From an uncultured Oscillospiraceae bacterium (GTDB lineage Bacteria; Bacillota; Clostridia; Oscillospirales; Acutalibacteraceae), in NCBI GenBank assembly GCA_958451705.1, contig CAUDRD010000119.1:1-5737 (forward strand): a DNA stretch of 5,737 nt. The letters are read 5' to 3'. The notes beneath the pieces were generated by a model. The model saw only the letters and a program-made list of their open reading frames with translations. It had not been told where the DNA came from and did not search any database. Shown one piece after another: positions 1-5,079 of the stretch (position 1 is its first letter; each line of letters starts with the position of its first letter). The translations under genes and the position numbers were made by a program.

Positions 1-152
1 TAGCGGGCAACTATTTCCTTTGTGATTTCTTCTGGAGTATGGTTTTCATACATTGCGATTATATCGTAGGCGACTTCATCTACTGAGTGGACGCTGCCGC
101 TGTTAGGGTCAAGTACAATGTTGTATCCGCCCATTTTATACTGATGTATCAT
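1..152 (-). CDS. scfB: SCIFF-peptide radical SAM maturase ScfB, N-terminal fragment
   Basis: This is the first 50 codons of a gene that continues past the left edge. The start ATG is at 152-150, with AAGGAG eight bases upstream. The protein begins MIHQYKMGGYNIVLDPNSG, then S-V-H-S-V-D-E-V-A-Y-D, which is the characteristic N-terminus of the clostridial SCIFF maturases (the CteB/Tte1186 family). In those enzymes this part belongs to a peptide-binding RRE-type domain. The radical SAM Cx3CxxC motif and the SPASM iron-sulfur domain come later and are outside the window. Family members form a thioether bond between a Cys sulfur and a Thr alpha carbon of the precursor peptide. The gene lies 74 bases downstream of scfA on the same strand, with a hairpin terminator in the gap. 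Identification rests on the N-terminal sequence and on the neighbouring precursor gene, and both agree. Confidence 0.93.
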   Translation of the reverse strand, partial: MIHQYKMGGYNIVLDPNSGSVHSVDEVAYDIIAMYENHTPEEITKEIVAR

Positions 153-160
153 TTTTCTGT

Positions 161-166
161 CTCCTT
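161..166 (-). promoter_or_regulatory. Shine-Dalgarno site of scfB
   Basis: The minus strand reads AAGGAG here, eight bases before the ATG at 152. It fixes the scfB start and lies downstream of the intergenic hairpin, so a transcript that reads through the hairpin keeps the site free. Confidence 0.85.
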
Positions 167-179
167 AAATATATGCAGT

Positions 180-215
180 AAAAATCGCCGCACGCCTTAG
201 GGCCAGTGCGGCGAT
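180..215 (-). terminator. Intrinsic terminator or attenuator between scfA and scfB
   Basis: A perfect 10-bp GC-rich inverted repeat pairs ATCGCCGCAC (184-193) with GTGCGGCGAT (206-215) around a 12-base loop. On the minus strand the stem is followed at once by a run of five T (184-180). This is a classical Rho-independent terminator shape, 11 bases after the scfA stop. No promoter is visible between it and scfB, so scfB expression probably depends on read-through. That would make the small precursor transcript far more abundant than the scfA-scfB transcript. Confidence 0.88.
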
Positions 216-226
216 AGTTTGAGTCC

Positions 227-373
227 TTATTTCTTGCTCTTTTCGCACTGCTGGTTTGCAATGCCGCAGGATGTCTTGCAAGCGGACTGGCAGGATGTCT
301 GGCACTCGCCGCAGCCGCCCTTCTTTGCGGATTCAGCAAGGTTTCTTGTTGCCAAAGTCTTTATTCTTTTCAT
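227..373 (-). CDS. scfA: SCIFF family ribosomal peptide precursor ScfA (six cysteines in forty-five residues)
   Basis: This 48-residue peptide is the substrate of the ScfB maturase encoded next to it. Residues 1-20 form a basic leader beginning MKRIKTLATRNLAESAKKGG. The core has six cysteines at residues 21, 24, 28, 32, 36 and 43, including the family hallmark CQTSCQSACKTSC (24-36) followed by GIANQQC. Length and Cys spacing match SCIFF peptides of Clostridia. The start ATG at 373 is preceded by AGAGGG seven bases upstream, with a strong promoter further up. In characterised members a thioether joins the Cys of CKTSC to the Thr just after that motif (Cys32-Thr37 as I recall for CteA). Here residue 37 is Gly, although Thr34 and Thr26 remain. 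The final biological role of SCIFF peptides is not established. The family assignment is near certain, but the crosslink position in this variant is open. Confidence 0.97.
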   Translation of the reverse strand: MKRIKTLATRNLAESAKKGGCGECQTSCQSACKTSCGIANQQCEKSKK

Positions 374-380
374 GGATACA

Positions 381-386
381 CCCTCT
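381..386 (-). promoter_or_regulatory. Shine-Dalgarno site of scfA
   Basis: The minus strand reads AGAGGG, with seven bases (TGTATCC) before the ATG at 373. It supports the SCIFF start in the minus frame and argues against the overlapping plus-strand reading frames. Confidence 0.8.
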
Positions 387-405
387 TTCAAAATACTTTC
401 ATCTT

Positions 406-434
406 ATTGTAACGGATTTTAACCTTTGTGTCAA
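406..434 (-). promoter_or_regulatory. Sigma-A promoter of scfA
   Basis: On the minus strand TTGACA (434-429) is a perfect -35 box. It is separated by exactly 17 bases from TACAAT (411-406), a five-of-six match to the -10 consensus. Transcription should start near position 399, giving a leader of about 25 bases before the scfA ATG. The -35 box contains the TGA stop codon (433-431) of the upstream decarboxylase gene, so the promoter is packed directly against that gene's end. A near-consensus promoter fits the expectation that SCIFF precursors are highly expressed. Confidence 0.92.
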
Positions 435-1840
435 TAATCAATAGCCTTTACGCAGCCGTTAAAAGTCCCAGAAGAGCCTTTAACCGAAACGCCGCAGCCA
501 AGAAGTTCGTCTATTGAACTGAGCACCTTATCGGTAAACCTTTCACCTGGAGCAATAATGGGTATTCCCGGCGGATAGGCGTAGATAAATTCACCTGAAA
601 TTCTGCCCATAGCTTTATTCATGAGAACAGTTTCAGACTGCCACGAAAGAGCTGAGGAAATCTTAACAGCATAATCTATTTTGTTTGGCAGGGGAGAAAA
701 ATGTCTTTCCCTTTCTGTTTTACATAAAGAAGAGTCTATTTCCTTAAGAGCTGCTTCAAGTCGGTTAAATCCCTCGTCGGTATCGCAGATAGATGTCATA
801 GCTATGGCATAGCCTGAGGATGCCATTTCAAGCTGGATTTTATATTTTTGGAGCAGAAGCCTTGAAAATTCTCCACCCGTAAGGGAAGATGAGGTAAGGT
901 CAATAACGATTTTGCCTATATCACGCACAAAGCCTTTGGGATATTCTTTGGGAAGAATTTTTATTACTCTAAGCTCCTCCATGGAGCTGTAAAAATTCTT
1001 AAGTCTGTTTTCGTATAACTTAAAAAGTTCTTCGCCGTTATTTATCAAAATATCAAAACAGCGGTCAATGCCGGCCATGAGGATATAGGAGGGACTGCTG
1101 GACTGAAAAACGGAAAGATAGCGCTGCACATTGAATTTTTCACCAAACTTGGTGCAAATGTGGAGAACTGCGCTTTGAGTAAAGGAGGGGAGGGTTTTGT
1201 GAAGGCTCTGTATAACTATATCGGCGCCTGAGGCTACTGCGCTTTTGGGGAAAAGGGTAGAAAAGCCGAAGTGAGCTCCGTGGGCTTCGTCAACAATCAG
1301 CGGAACACCGTATTTTCTTGTAACTTTACTTATTTTCTCTATATCCGAAACAACGCCCTCATAAGTAGGTGAGGTGATTATCACCGCCGATGCGTCCGGA
1401 TTTTCCGAAAGTGCTTTTTCAACCTGTACGTCCGTTATTCCAGAGCATATGCCGCTTTTTCCGTCTGTTTCCGGCATTATAAATACGCTTTCGCACTCAG
1501 TTAAGGCAATGGCGTTATATACGGATTTATGGCAGTTTCTTGCGGCGATAAGCTTTCCGCCTTTGGGAACACAGCCGCAGATTGCCGAAAGTATTCCGCA
1601 GGTGCTGCCGTTTACAAGAAGAAAACATTTGCGGCTTTTGTAGAGCTTTTTCCCTTTCTCCATTGCGGAAAGTATTATTCCCTCCGGAGCGTGGAGGTCG
1701 TCGAAGCCGTCAACTTCCGTTATGTCTATTGTATAGGGATTTACCATTGAGAGAAATTCTTCGTTTCGCTTATGTCCCGGCATATGCATGGGATAAATAC
1801 CGCTTTGAGCGTTTTCCTTTAGACTTTCGTAAATGCCCAT
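431..1840 (-). CDS. PLP-dependent Orn/Lys/Arg decarboxylase family protein
   Basis: This 469-residue protein is a fold-type I PLP enzyme of the Orn/Lys/Arg decarboxylase group (Bacillus YaaO/SpeA-like), about the usual length for the short Gram-positive form. Visible motifs are PMHMPGHKR at 17-25, the phosphate-binding NGST at 77-80, VDEAHGAH at 183-190 with Asp184 for the pyridine nitrogen, and SLHKTLPSFTQSA at 212-224, where Lys215 is the predicted Schiff-base lysine. The C-terminal domain has AYPPGIPIIAPGE at 421-433. Members decarboxylate arginine, lysine or ornithine to agmatine, cadaverine or putrescine, and the sequence alone does not show which. The ATG at 1840 was chosen because GGAGGG lies four bases upstream and the family homology begins at MGIYESLKE. 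The open frame runs on upstream but would overlap ilvC. The gene follows the ilvC terminator and no clear promoter of its own was found. Its TGA lies inside the scfA -35 box. Confidence 0.92.
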   Translation of the reverse strand: MGIYESLKENAQSGIYPMHMPGHKRNEEFLSMVNPYTIDITEVDGFDDLHAPEGIILSAMEKGKKLYKSRKCFLLVNGSTCGILSAICGCVPKGGKLIAARNCHKSVYNAIALTECESVFIMPETDGKSGICSGITDVQVEKALSENPDASAVIITSPTYEGVVSDIEKISKVTRKYGVPLIVDEAHGAHFGFSTLFPKSAVASGADIVIQSLHKTLPSFTQSAVLHICTKFGEKFNVQRYLSVFQSSSPSYILMAGIDRCFDILINNGEELFKLYENRLKNFYSSMEELRVIKILPKEYPKGFVRDIGKIVIDLTSSSLTGGEFSRLLLQKYKIQLEMASSGYAIAMTSICDTDEGFNRLEAALKEIDSSLCKTERERHFSPLPNKIDYAVKISSALSWQSETVLMNKAMGRISGEFIYAYPPGIPIIAPGERFTDKVLSSIDELLGCGVSVKGSSGTFNGCVKAIDY

Positions 1841-1844
1841 TTTA

Positions 1845-1850
1845 CCCTCC
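1845..1850 (-). promoter_or_regulatory. Shine-Dalgarno site fixing the decarboxylase start
   Basis: The minus strand reads GGAGGG, then TAAA and the ATG at 1840. The spacing is slightly short but the match is strong. It selects this start over an upstream in-frame ATG that lies inside ilvC. Confidence 0.8.
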
Positions 1851-1854
1851 GAAT

Positions 1855-1886
1855 AAAGAAAAGCGGCACAGAAAACTGCGCCGCTT
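1855..1886 (-). terminator. Intrinsic terminator downstream of ilvC
   Basis: On the minus strand AAGCGGCGCAG (1886-1876) pairs with CTGTGCCGCTT (1871-1861) through 11 positions, one of them a G-U wobble in the RNA, around a TTTT loop. A T-rich tail, TTTTCTTT, follows. On the plus strand the wobble becomes an A/C mismatch, so the element suits the minus-strand direction. It starts 24 bases after the ilvC stop and ends just before the decarboxylase Shine-Dalgarno site. Confidence 0.87.
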
Positions 1887-1910
1887 ATATGTTTAAAATA
1901 AACTAAGGAA

Positions 1911-2903
1911 TTATTCCTCGTTCCAGCTGTACATCTTGCGAAGCTCTTTACCGACCTGCTCAAGCTCATGCTCAGCCTCGATCTTACGGCAAGCGTTGAA
2001 GTGTGCTCTGCCGTTGTTGTTCTCAGCGATCCACTTGGAAGCAAATGTACCGTCCTGAATCTCGGTAAGGATCTTCTTCATCTCTTTCTTTGTCTCGTCA
2101 GTGATAAGGCGCTTACCTGTCTCATAATCACCGAACTCAGCTGTGTCGGAGATGGAGTAACGCATCATTGAGAAGCCGCCCTTGTAGATAAGGTCAACGA
2201 TAAGCTTCATCTCATGGATGCACTCGAAATATGCGTTCTTAGGATCGTAACCAGCCTCAACAAGAGTCTCAAAACCAGCCTTCATAAGAGCTGTAACGCC
2301 GCCGCAAAGAACAGCCTGCTCACCGAAGAGGTCGGTCTCAGTCTCTGTACGGAAAGTTGTGGTAAGAACACCAGCTCTTGCTCCGCCGATGCCAAGAGCA
2401 TATGCAAGAGCAATGTCAAGAGCGTGACCTGTTGCATCCTGATGGATAGCTACAAGGCAGGGAACACCTTTGCCTTCCTGATACTCGCTGCGTACTGTGT
2501 GACCGGGTCCCTTAGGAGCGATCATGAAAACGTCAACGTTTGCGGGGGGAACGATCTGACCGAAATGAATGTTAAAACCGTGAGCGAATGCAAGAGCTTT
2601 ACCCTCTGTAAGGTAGGGAGCGATTGACTCCTTGTAAATCTTAGCCTGACGCTCATCGGGAACAAGAATCATGATAATGTCTGCAGCTTTTGCAGCTTCA
2701 GAAGTTGTCATAACTTTAAGGCCTGCTGCTTCTGCCTTTGCCCATGACTTGCTGCCTTCATAAAGACCGACAACAACGTTTACTCCGCTATCATGCAGGT
2801 TAAGAGCATGTGCATGGCCCTGGCTGCCGTAACCGATAATAGCAACGGTCTTGTCCTTTAAATAACCGAGGTTACAGTCTTCTTGATAGTAGATCTTTGA
2901 CAT
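1911..2903 (-). CDS. ilvC: Ketol-acid reductoisomerase, class I
   Basis: IlvC catalyses the Mg-dependent isomerisation and NAD(P)H reduction of acetolactate or acetohydroxybutyrate, the second step of valine, leucine and isoleucine synthesis. The 330-residue length is typical of the short class I form. The N-terminal Rossmann domain has GYGSQGHAHALNL (24-36), the catalytic-site His in FAHGFNIHF (106-114) and APKGPGH (129-135). The C-terminal knotted domain has the metal ligands Asp191 and Glu195 in DLFGEQAVLCGG, Glu227 and Glu231 in ECIHEMKLIVDLI, and Ser252 in YSISDTAE. All expected catalytic residues are present. The start at 2903 is set by GGAGG seven bases upstream; a longer frame reaching 2954 has no family homology. 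The cofactor loop after residue 45 reads GLYEGSKS, with Tyr48 where many NADPH-using enzymes have Arg. Codon use looks strongly biased, for example AAG for Lys and ATC for Ile near the start, as expected of an abundant protein. It has its own promoter and terminator. Confidence 0.98.
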   Translation of the reverse strand: MSKIYYQEDCNLGYLKDKTVAIIGYGSQGHAHALNLHDSGVNVVVGLYEGSKSWAKAEAAGLKVMTTSEAAKAADIIMILVPDERQAKIYKESIAPYLTEGKALAFAHGFNIHFGQIVPPANVDVFMIAPKGPGHTVRSEYQEGKGVPCLVAIHQDATGHALDIALAYALGIGGARAGVLTTTFRTETETDLFGEQAVLCGGVTALMKAGFETLVEAGYDPKNAYFECIHEMKLIVDLIYKGGFSMMRYSISDTAEFGDYETGKRLITDETKKEMKKILTEIQDGTFASKWIAENNNGRAHFNACRKIEAEHELEQVGKELRKMYSWNEE

Positions 2904-2910
2904 AAACAGT

Positions 2911-2915
2911 CCTCC
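2911..2915 (-). promoter_or_regulatory. Shine-Dalgarno site of ilvC
   Basis: The minus strand reads GGAGG with seven bases before the ATG at 2903. It decides the ilvC start in favour of MSKIYYQEDCNLGYL. Confidence 0.88.
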
Positions 2916-2972
2916 AAACAAATAAAGTGGCCATCGGTGCGGAATTAAAAACACCTTAAGTCCTTACGAAGT

Positions 2973-3000
2973 ATTATACCACTGTATAGGGCTACGTCAA
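2973..3000 (-). promoter_or_regulatory. Sigma-A promoter of ilvC
   Basis: On the minus strand TTGACG (3000-2995) and a perfect TATAAT (2978-2973) are separated by 16 bases. Transcription should start near 2966, leaving a leader of roughly 60 bases. That is too short for a T-box riboswitch, and no strong leader hairpin or leader peptide was seen. One copy of the repeat TACAGTGGTA overlaps the end of the spacer and the first two bases of the -10 box, a position where a bound protein could block polymerase. Confidence 0.9.
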
Positions 3001-3039
3001 TAGAAAAATATGAAAAAAGTTTAACATTTTACCACTGTA
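2977..3039. repeat. Two direct copies of TACCACTGTA at the ilvC promoter
   Basis: The ten-base word TACCACTGTA occurs at 2977-2986 and again at 3030-3039, 53 bases apart, about five helical turns. With flanking bases the match is 13 of 14 (2973-2986 against 3026-3039). The first copy overlaps the ilvC -10 box. On the minus strand the second reads TACAGTGGTAAAAT, so it could be a second weak -10 region or a second binding site for a regulator. No family of regulator is recognised from the motif. Confidence 0.5.
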
Positions 3040-3063
3040 ATTTCCTAAAACATTTTGGTGTAA

Positions 3064-3092
3064 TTGACATGGAAAAAAAGTGGGAGTAAAAT
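3064..3092 (+). promoter_or_regulatory. Sigma-A promoter of the DUF815 ATPase-nucleotidase unit
   Basis: TTGACA (3064-3069) and TAAAAT (3087-3092) are separated by exactly 17 bases. This is a perfect -35 box with a five-of-six -10 box. The predicted start near 3099 gives an untranslated leader of about 113 bases before the ATG at 3213. The spacer is purine-rich (GGAAAAAAAGTGGGAG). The promoter is back-to-back with that of ilvC, with 63 bases between the two -35 boxes. Confidence 0.85.
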
Positions 3093-3212
3093 TACAATTA
3101 GCTTGTATTCTCTTTAAAATCTCATGTATCCATATGCGAAACATTATGGCTTTTACAAAAGGATTTTTTAAAAGGGATTACAGTCTATATAAATCGGAAG
3201 CGGTGATTATGT

Positions 3213-4427
3213 ATGAAAAAAATTAACGCAGGAGAGCTTGATTCTCTTTGTATATACAGGGGAGTGCTGGAAAATCCTGCCGTAAAGGCGGCAGCTGAGC
3301 TTGTGAAGTGTCCTGATGAAAAGAAGGGGGAAAAATACGGGGAGCTTTTCTGTGCGCTTGCCGACGCAGGAGCGGAAGAAAATCTTTCGGGATATATTGC
3401 CTCCCTTGTCCTTGCAGACGACAATCCCTTTTCAAGGAGAAGCGCCTTCGGCAAAGAGTGCAGTGAAAGCCTTCTTGAGGGAGTCTCCCACGACCTTGAG
3501 ATCCTCCAGGAGCTTGCTAATGCCAGGCCGGAAGATATGTATGAAAAGGTACATGAGGAAAAACTGCCTATTTGGAAAAACGGAAAAGCTCCAGAGCCAC
3601 TGGGAAGTAAAGACTGGAAAGGTGAAGCGGCAGAGCTTTGGGAGTACCATAAGAAGAATTCCTATGGAGTATTTGCAAAGTATAAGGCGTTTTCATGGCG
3701 CAACGGCAGTCTTGAACCGATCGGCTGCACAAATCCAATAAAGCTTACAGAGCTCAAAAGCTATGAGTATCAGAGAGGTCTTGTAGTTGAAAATACAATC
3801 AACTTTATTGAAGGACTTCCTGCAAATAACGTACTTCTCTACGGAGACAGAGGTACCGGAAAATCTTCAACAGTTCATGCAATACTCAACGAGTTTGCCG
3901 ACAGGGGCCTTAGAATGGTTGAAATGCCGAAAAGCGCAATATGCCAGTTCCCGTCTCTTTTGAAAATACTTTCTTCGCTGCCTCTTAAATTTATAGTATT
4001 TATAGACGACCTTTCATTTTCTGCCGGAGACGACTCCTTTGCAGAGCTTAAAGCGGCTCTTGAGGGTGGACTTTCCGCAAGACAGGCAAATACCCTTATA
4101 TATGCCACATCTAATCTCCGTCACCTTGTAAGGGAGAAATTCTCCGACAGAGACGGCGACGATCTCCATTCAGGTGATGCCCGACAGGAGCAGATGTCCC
4201 TTTCCGACAGATTCGGTCTTTCCGTCACCTTTGTAAATCCTGACAGAATGAAGTTCTACGATATTCTTGATGGAATTGCAGCCGACAGAGGCCTTGAAGT
4301 TGACCCGGAGGTACTTCATGCAAAGGGAGAAAAATGGGCTCTTGAAAGAGGCGGACGTTCACCGAGAGTGGCGAAGCAGTTTATAAATGTAGTTGAAGCT
4401 TCAATTAAAAGAGGTCTTGACTGGTAA
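3213..4427 (+). CDS. DUF815 family AAA-type ATP-binding protein
   Basis: This 404-residue P-loop protein belongs to the DUF815 family of AAA-type ATPases, whose cellular role is not known. Residues 1 to about 180 form a helical N-terminal region with no motif I recognise. The ATPase core has Walker A GDRGTGKSS at 211-219, Walker B FIVFIDD at 260-266, a sensor-1 type YATSN at 297-301, a candidate arginine finger in SDRFG (Arg333) and a sensor-2 type GGRSPR at 380-385. All ATP-handling motifs look intact. No signal peptide or membrane segment is seen, so it is probably cytoplasmic. The start at 3213 has only a weak GGTGA six bases upstream. Another ATG at 3209, in a different frame, opens a five-codon frame overlapping this start. 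The YfbR-type gene begins 10 bases after the stop, which suggests one transcript and possible translational coupling. Confidence 0.9.
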   Translation: MKKINAGELDSLCIYRGVLENPAVKAAAELVKCPDEKKGEKYGELFCALADAGAEENLSGYIASLVLADDNPFSRRSAFGKECSESLLEGVSHDLEILQELANARPEDMYEKVHEEKLPIWKNGKAPEPLGSKDWKGEAAELWEYHKKNSYGVFAKYKAFSWRNGSLEPIGCTNPIKLTELKSYEYQRGLVVENTINFIEGLPANNVLLYGDRGTGKSSTVHAILNEFADRGLRMVEMPKSAICQFPSLLKILSSLPLKFIVFIDDLSFSAGDDSFAELKAALEGGLSARQANTLIYATSNLRHLVREKFSDRDGDDLHSGDARQEQMSLSDRFGLSVTFVNPDRMKFYDILDGIAADRGLEVDPEVLHAKGEKWALERGGRSPRVAKQFINVVEASIKRGLDW

Positions 4428-4431
4428 GGAG
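4426..4431 (+). promoter_or_regulatory. Shine-Dalgarno site of the nucleotidase gene, overlapping the ATPase stop
   Basis: AAGGAG begins inside the TAA stop (4425-4427) of the ATPase gene and lies six bases before the ATG at 4438. It selects this start over an in-frame ATG at 4393. Ribosomes ending on the ATPase gene would stop on top of this site, which favours coupled translation. Confidence 0.88.
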
Positions 4432-4437
4432 AAGAAT

Positions 4438-5019
4438 ATGTCCCGAAGTTTTTTTGCAATGGTTTCGAGAATGAAATATATCACCCGCTGGGCACTTATG
4501 CGCAATACAGTGAGCGAAAATATAAGCGAGCACAGCCATGAGGTCGCCTGTATAGCACACGCACTGGGAGTATTGGGCAATAAGCGGCTAGGTAAAAATT
4601 ATAACTGTGAGCGGGCTGCACTTTTGGGACTTTATCACGATATGCCGGAGATACTAACCGGAGATATGCCCACCCCTGTAAAATATTTCAGCGCCGGCAC
4701 AAAGGAAGCCTACAAAACTGTTGAGGACGCTGTCTGTGAAAAAATAATGACCATGCTTCCCGAAGATTTAAAGGAAGAATATGTGCCTTTATTTTTCAAA
4801 AGGGAAGAGGATGAGGAGCTTTGGCGCCTTGTAAAAGCCGCTGATAAAATCAGCGCTCTTATAAAATGCATTGAGGAAGAGAAAGCGGGAAACCGTGAGT
4901 TTGTTTCGGCGAAGGAATCCACTTGTCAGACTATAAAAGAGCTAAATGTACCTGAAGCTGATATTTTTATTAAAGAATTCATTCCCGCCTTTGAGCTTAC
5001 CCTCGACCAGCAGGAATAA
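4438..5019 (+). CDS. yfbR: YfbR-family 5'-deoxynucleotidase, HD superfamily
   Basis: The 193-residue protein matches E. coli YfbR in length and along its whole sequence. YfbR is a metal-dependent 5'-nucleotidase that removes phosphate from deoxyribonucleoside monophosphates. The pattern SRMKYITRWALMRN (10-23) carries Arg17 and Trp18, which in YfbR read the deoxyribose. The HD metal site is complete: His32 in SEHS, His67-Asp68 in YHD, and Asp136 in KAADKISA. Asp76 in LTGDMPTPVKYF corresponds to the catalytic Asp77 of YfbR. No signal peptide is present, so it acts in the cytosol on the deoxynucleotide pool. It follows the DUF815 ATPase gene by 10 bases and ends before a bidirectional terminator. 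The 4438 start was chosen on the Shine-Dalgarno site and on where homology begins. Confidence 0.95.
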   Translation: MSRSFFAMVSRMKYITRWALMRNTVSENISEHSHEVACIAHALGVLGNKRLGKNYNCERAALLGLYHDMPEILTGDMPTPVKYFSAGTKEAYKTVEDAVCEKIMTMLPEDLKEEYVPLFFKREEDEELWRLVKAADKISALIKCIEEEKAGNREFVSAKESTCQTIKELNVPEADIFIKEFIPAFELTLDQQE

Positions 5020-5037
5020 ATTAAAATCCGAATAAGC

Positions 5038-5079
5038 AAAAAGGTTCTCATGATGATGTTTCACGAGAACCTTTCTTTT
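5038..5079. terminator. Bidirectional intrinsic terminator between convergent genes
   Basis: AAAGGTTCTC (5040-5049) pairs perfectly with GAGAACCTTT (5065-5074). Three further pairs inside (5051-5053 with 5061-5063) follow one A/C mismatch on the plus strand, which becomes a G-U pair in the minus-strand RNA. The plus strand has a T-rich run, CTTTCTTTT, on the right. The minus strand has five T on the left (5042-5038). The element can therefore end both the ATPase-nucleotidase transcript and the convergent SGNH gene, whose stop codon is at 5080-5078. Confidence 0.9.

Larger units (their letters stand above)
2904..3212. other. Divergent intergenic region between ilvC and the ATPase gene
   Basis: This 309-base stretch carries no credible coding region. 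It holds the ilvC leader and promoter on the minus strand, a repeated 10-base motif, the plus-strand promoter near 3064-3092, and an AT-rich leader of about 110 bases before the ATPase gene. In that leader CCATA (3130-3134) can pair with TATGG (3145-3149), extended by TG/CA across a bulge, which makes only a weak hairpin. No terminator or known riboswitch pattern was recognised. Confidence 0.8.

Noticed and set aside
153..180. Possible promoter for scfB (TATATT-like sequence after the hairpin)
   Set aside because: There is no matching -35 box, and the predicted start would fall on the Shine-Dalgarno site.
219..444. Plus-strand open frames opposite scfA
   Set aside because: They are antisense shadows of a recognised SCIFF gene and have no ribosome site or family resemblance.
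1841..2044. In-frame upstream extension of the decarboxylase to an ATG at 2044
   Set aside because: It would overlap the ilvC coding region by more than 130 bases and run through the terminator hairpin, and the added residues show no family similarity. The ATG at 1840 has a strong Shine-Dalgarno site.
2214..2627. 137-codon plus-strand open frame inside ilvC
   Set aside because: It is antisense to a highly conserved enzyme. Strong codon bias in such genes often leaves a long open frame on the other strand.
2904..2954. In-frame upstream extension of ilvC to 2954
   Set aside because: The 17 extra residues include translated Shine-Dalgarno sequence and do not resemble IlvC. The start at 2903 gives the normal family N-terminus.
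2904..2972. T-box or other riboswitch in the ilvC leader
   Set aside because: The leader predicted from the consensus promoter is only about 60 bases, with no T-box sequence and no terminator/antiterminator pair.
3316..3741. 141-codon plus-strand open frame inside the ATPase gene
   Set aside because: It is out of frame with a protein carrying intact AAA motifs and shows no recognisable domain.
4393..4437. In-frame upstream extension of the nucleotidase gene
   Set aside because: It lies within the ATPase gene, and YfbR homology starts at the 4438 ATG, which has its own ribosome site.
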